Made by a program: the position numbers and the translations under genes
Notes under the pieces: model-generated
What the model was told of the DNA's origin: nothing
Databases searched by the model: none
The model's input: only the letters and a program-made list of their open reading frames with translations
Shown: positions 6,194 through 7,401 of the stretch, one piece after another
Position numbering within the stretch: position 1 is the first letter of the stretch
How the letters are laid out: each line of letters starts with the position of its first letter
Source: Desulfobacula sp.
GTDB lineage: Bacteria > Desulfobacterota > Desulfobacteria > Desulfobacterales > Desulfobacteraceae
Length of the DNA stretch: 7,401 bases
Direction: 5' to 3'
Assembly: GCA_029940245.1 (NCBI GenBank)
Contig: JAOZRF010000131.1
Coordinates: forward strand, 1-7,401

Positions 6194-7401
6194 TTAAATT
6201 TTTATACAATTTGCTAATTCATAGGCAATACTATTACTTGAAAGGCGCATGATGCTTTCTTCAGAGTATCCAAAACTCAGTAAATTAATACTACCATACC
6301 AGGTTATTTTTTGATCAATAATTGCAAATTTTTGATGTATATTTGATTTAAAAAGAACTTGAACTCCGGCATCCTTTAATATTGTAAAAATATTTTTCAA
6401 TATTATTTTTTTGTTTTCTTTAAAATCTTCAACAGGCCTTGTTACAATCGTTATTTCAACCTGTTTTTTTAAAATATTATTAAAATGGTGCATCATTTGA
6501 GTCACACGTTTTTTGGTAACAAAGGGGCTGACAATCAACACCTGTTTTAATGCATTATCAATATCATTCAGATATGCCGGGAAAAAACTATGTTTATCAA
6601 AAATAATATCTGTTGGCATATCAGAGATATTTCCCGCCTTTGCCTTGTAGCCGATAGATGCATATCCTCTCAGCCTTTTCCCATACATATTTTCAAGCAT
6701 TTTAATATGAACATCAACATAGTCGTATATTTGCACATCTTTTTTACCTTCACACAAACGGTGCAGCCTGCCAGCATATTGCTGCAATGTTCCTTTCCAG
6801 GAAATCGGCATCGCCAAAAACAAGGTATCAAGGCGGGGCTCATCAAAGCCTTCCCCTATGAAACTTCCCGTTGCAACCAAAACAAACGGCTTATTCATAG
6901 GTAGTGAAGATATTTTTTCCAGTACTTTAGCTGTTTTCTTCGCTCCCATCCCGCCAGTCAGGCTAATAACATCAGGGATTCTTTTCATCAGGATTTCGCT
7001 CAATGAGTTCACATGGGCCACACGTCCGGTCAGAATCAAGGAGTTTCTGCCATTTTTATAGCATTCCACCACGTCATCGATAATTAGCTGATTTCTGATA
7101 TCATCTAATACAAGTCCTGCTTTAATTTCCTGAAGTGATAATTCTTTTTGATTTGTGTTAAGACCAGTTTTAGATGAAGTGAATCGTGGAATCAAATAAT
7201 GATCAAAAGGTCTTTTTTCTGCCTGCTTTTTCGCATCCACCATAAACCTTATGGGACCGCAATAAAAAAAGATAATCGGATGATGTCCGTCTTGCCTATA
7301 CGGTGTTGCAGTTAATCCGTAAACATACTTGGCAGTTGCATTTTTAAGAATCTGTTCAAAACTGAATGCCGGAACATGATGGCACTCATCAACAATAATC
7401 A
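6194..7401 (-). CDS. TOTE conflict-system SF2 helicase with C-terminal PLD-type nuclease domain (5' end beyond window)
   Basis: The last 401 residues of a longer protein; the frame is open to the right edge, so the ATG at 7243 is internal. Numbered from the edge, the Walker B box is VDECHH (3-8), motif III is GLTATPYRQDG (28-38), motif V is ATGSFIGEGFDEPRLDT (176-192) and motif VI is QYAGRLHR (207-214). A phospholipase-D-type catalytic motif follows: H355, K357 and D362 in HQKFAIIDQK, with GSIN (369-372). One such motif implies a dimeric nuclease. Segments such as VDAKKQAEKRPF and PISWKGTLQQYAGRL match, from memory, the large proteins of TOTE conflict systems, which carry an archaeo-eukaryotic-type primase domain before the helicase. 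Such systems are predicted to restrict invading DNA. Helicase motif I and the primase part lie outside the window, so they are inferred. The gene converges on the dikinase-phosphatase unit, ends 52 bases from the sensor remnant and has no clear terminator. Confidence 0.88.
   Translation of the reverse strand, partial: IIVDECHHVPAFSFEQILKNATAKYVYGLTATPYRQDGHHPIIFFYCGPIRFMVDAKKQAEKRPFDHYLIPRFTSSKTGLNTNQKELSLQEIKAGLVLDDIRNQLIIDDVVECYKNGRNSLILTGRVAHVNSLSEILMKRIPDVISLTGGMGAKKTAKVLEKISSLPMNKPFVLVATGSFIGEGFDEPRLDTLFLAMPISWKGTLQQYAGRLHRLCEGKKDVQIYDYVDVHIKMLENMYGKRLRGYASIGYKAKAGNISDMPTDIIFDKHSFFPAYLNDIDNALKQVLIVSPFVTKKRVTQMMHHFNNILKKQVEITIVTRPVEDFKENKKIILKNIFTILKDAGVQVLFKSNIHQKFAIIDQKITWYGSINLLSFGYSEESIMRLSSNSIAYELANCIKI

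Noticed and set aside
6300..6370. Phospholipase or cardiolipin synthase function from the HKD-type motif
   Set aside because: The motif is single and lies in the same chain as a helicase, and there are no membrane segments. A nuclease role is far more likely.
6590..7061. Plus-strand frames of 104 and 67 codons inside the helicase gene
   Set aside because: They are shadows of helicase motifs III to VI on the opposite strand.
7241..7243. ATG at 7243 as the start of the helicase gene
   Set aside because: The frame continues upstream to the window edge with VDECHH and GLTATP, which are essential helicase motifs. This ATG is internal.

Overview
The window is A+T-rich and looks like a chromosomal segment of an anaerobic bacterium. 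The best guess is a sulfate-reducing member of the Desulfobacterota, close to Desulfobacter or Desulfobacula. This rests on a molybdopterin oxidoreductase with its own chaperone domain, a dikinase-like protein of a type I associate with that group, and a decayed GAF/PAS sensor of their style. It is inference from protein style, because no taxonomic marker gene is present.

Layout. (1) Positions 1-1768, minus strand: the N-terminal 589 residues of a large protein that fuses a TorD/NarJ-type chaperone domain to a [4Fe-4S] bis-MGD molybdoenzyme; it runs off the left edge. (2) Positions 1769-2218: a divergent, very A+T-rich control region with several inverted repeats, a possible sigma-54 promoter facing left and an extended -10 promoter facing right. 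(3) Positions 2219-4834, plus strand: an 871-residue PEP-synthase-like protein with an ATP-grasp domain and a swivelling phosphohistidine domain. In place of the PEP-binding barrel it has a C-terminal domain I cannot name. (4) Positions 4865-5869, plus strand, 30 bases later: a dual-specificity-type phosphatase fused to a YkgJ-type cysteine cluster. (5) Positions 5844-6141: scraps of a GAF/PAS sensor-kinase gene. (6) Positions 6194-7401, minus strand: the C-terminal 401 residues of an SF2 helicase with a phospholipase-D-type nuclease domain, recognisable as the large protein of TOTE conflict systems. Its start lies beyond the right edge.

How the parts fit. Genes 3 and 4 are almost certainly one transcription unit. 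A phosphoryl-transfer enzyme followed at once by a Cys-based phosphatase suggests opposing activities on the same substrate, a loose parallel to glucan water dikinase and laforin/SEX4 in starch metabolism. The molybdoenzyme reads away from this unit and may share only the control region with it. The TOTE-type gene converges on the unit, and the sensor-gene scraps between them suggest an accessory-DNA boundary. The most novel items are the dikinase with the unassigned C-terminal domain paired with the phosphatase-YkgJ fusion, and the one-piece chaperone-molybdoenzyme. No tRNA, rRNA, CRISPR array, insertion sequence or convincing terminator was seen.
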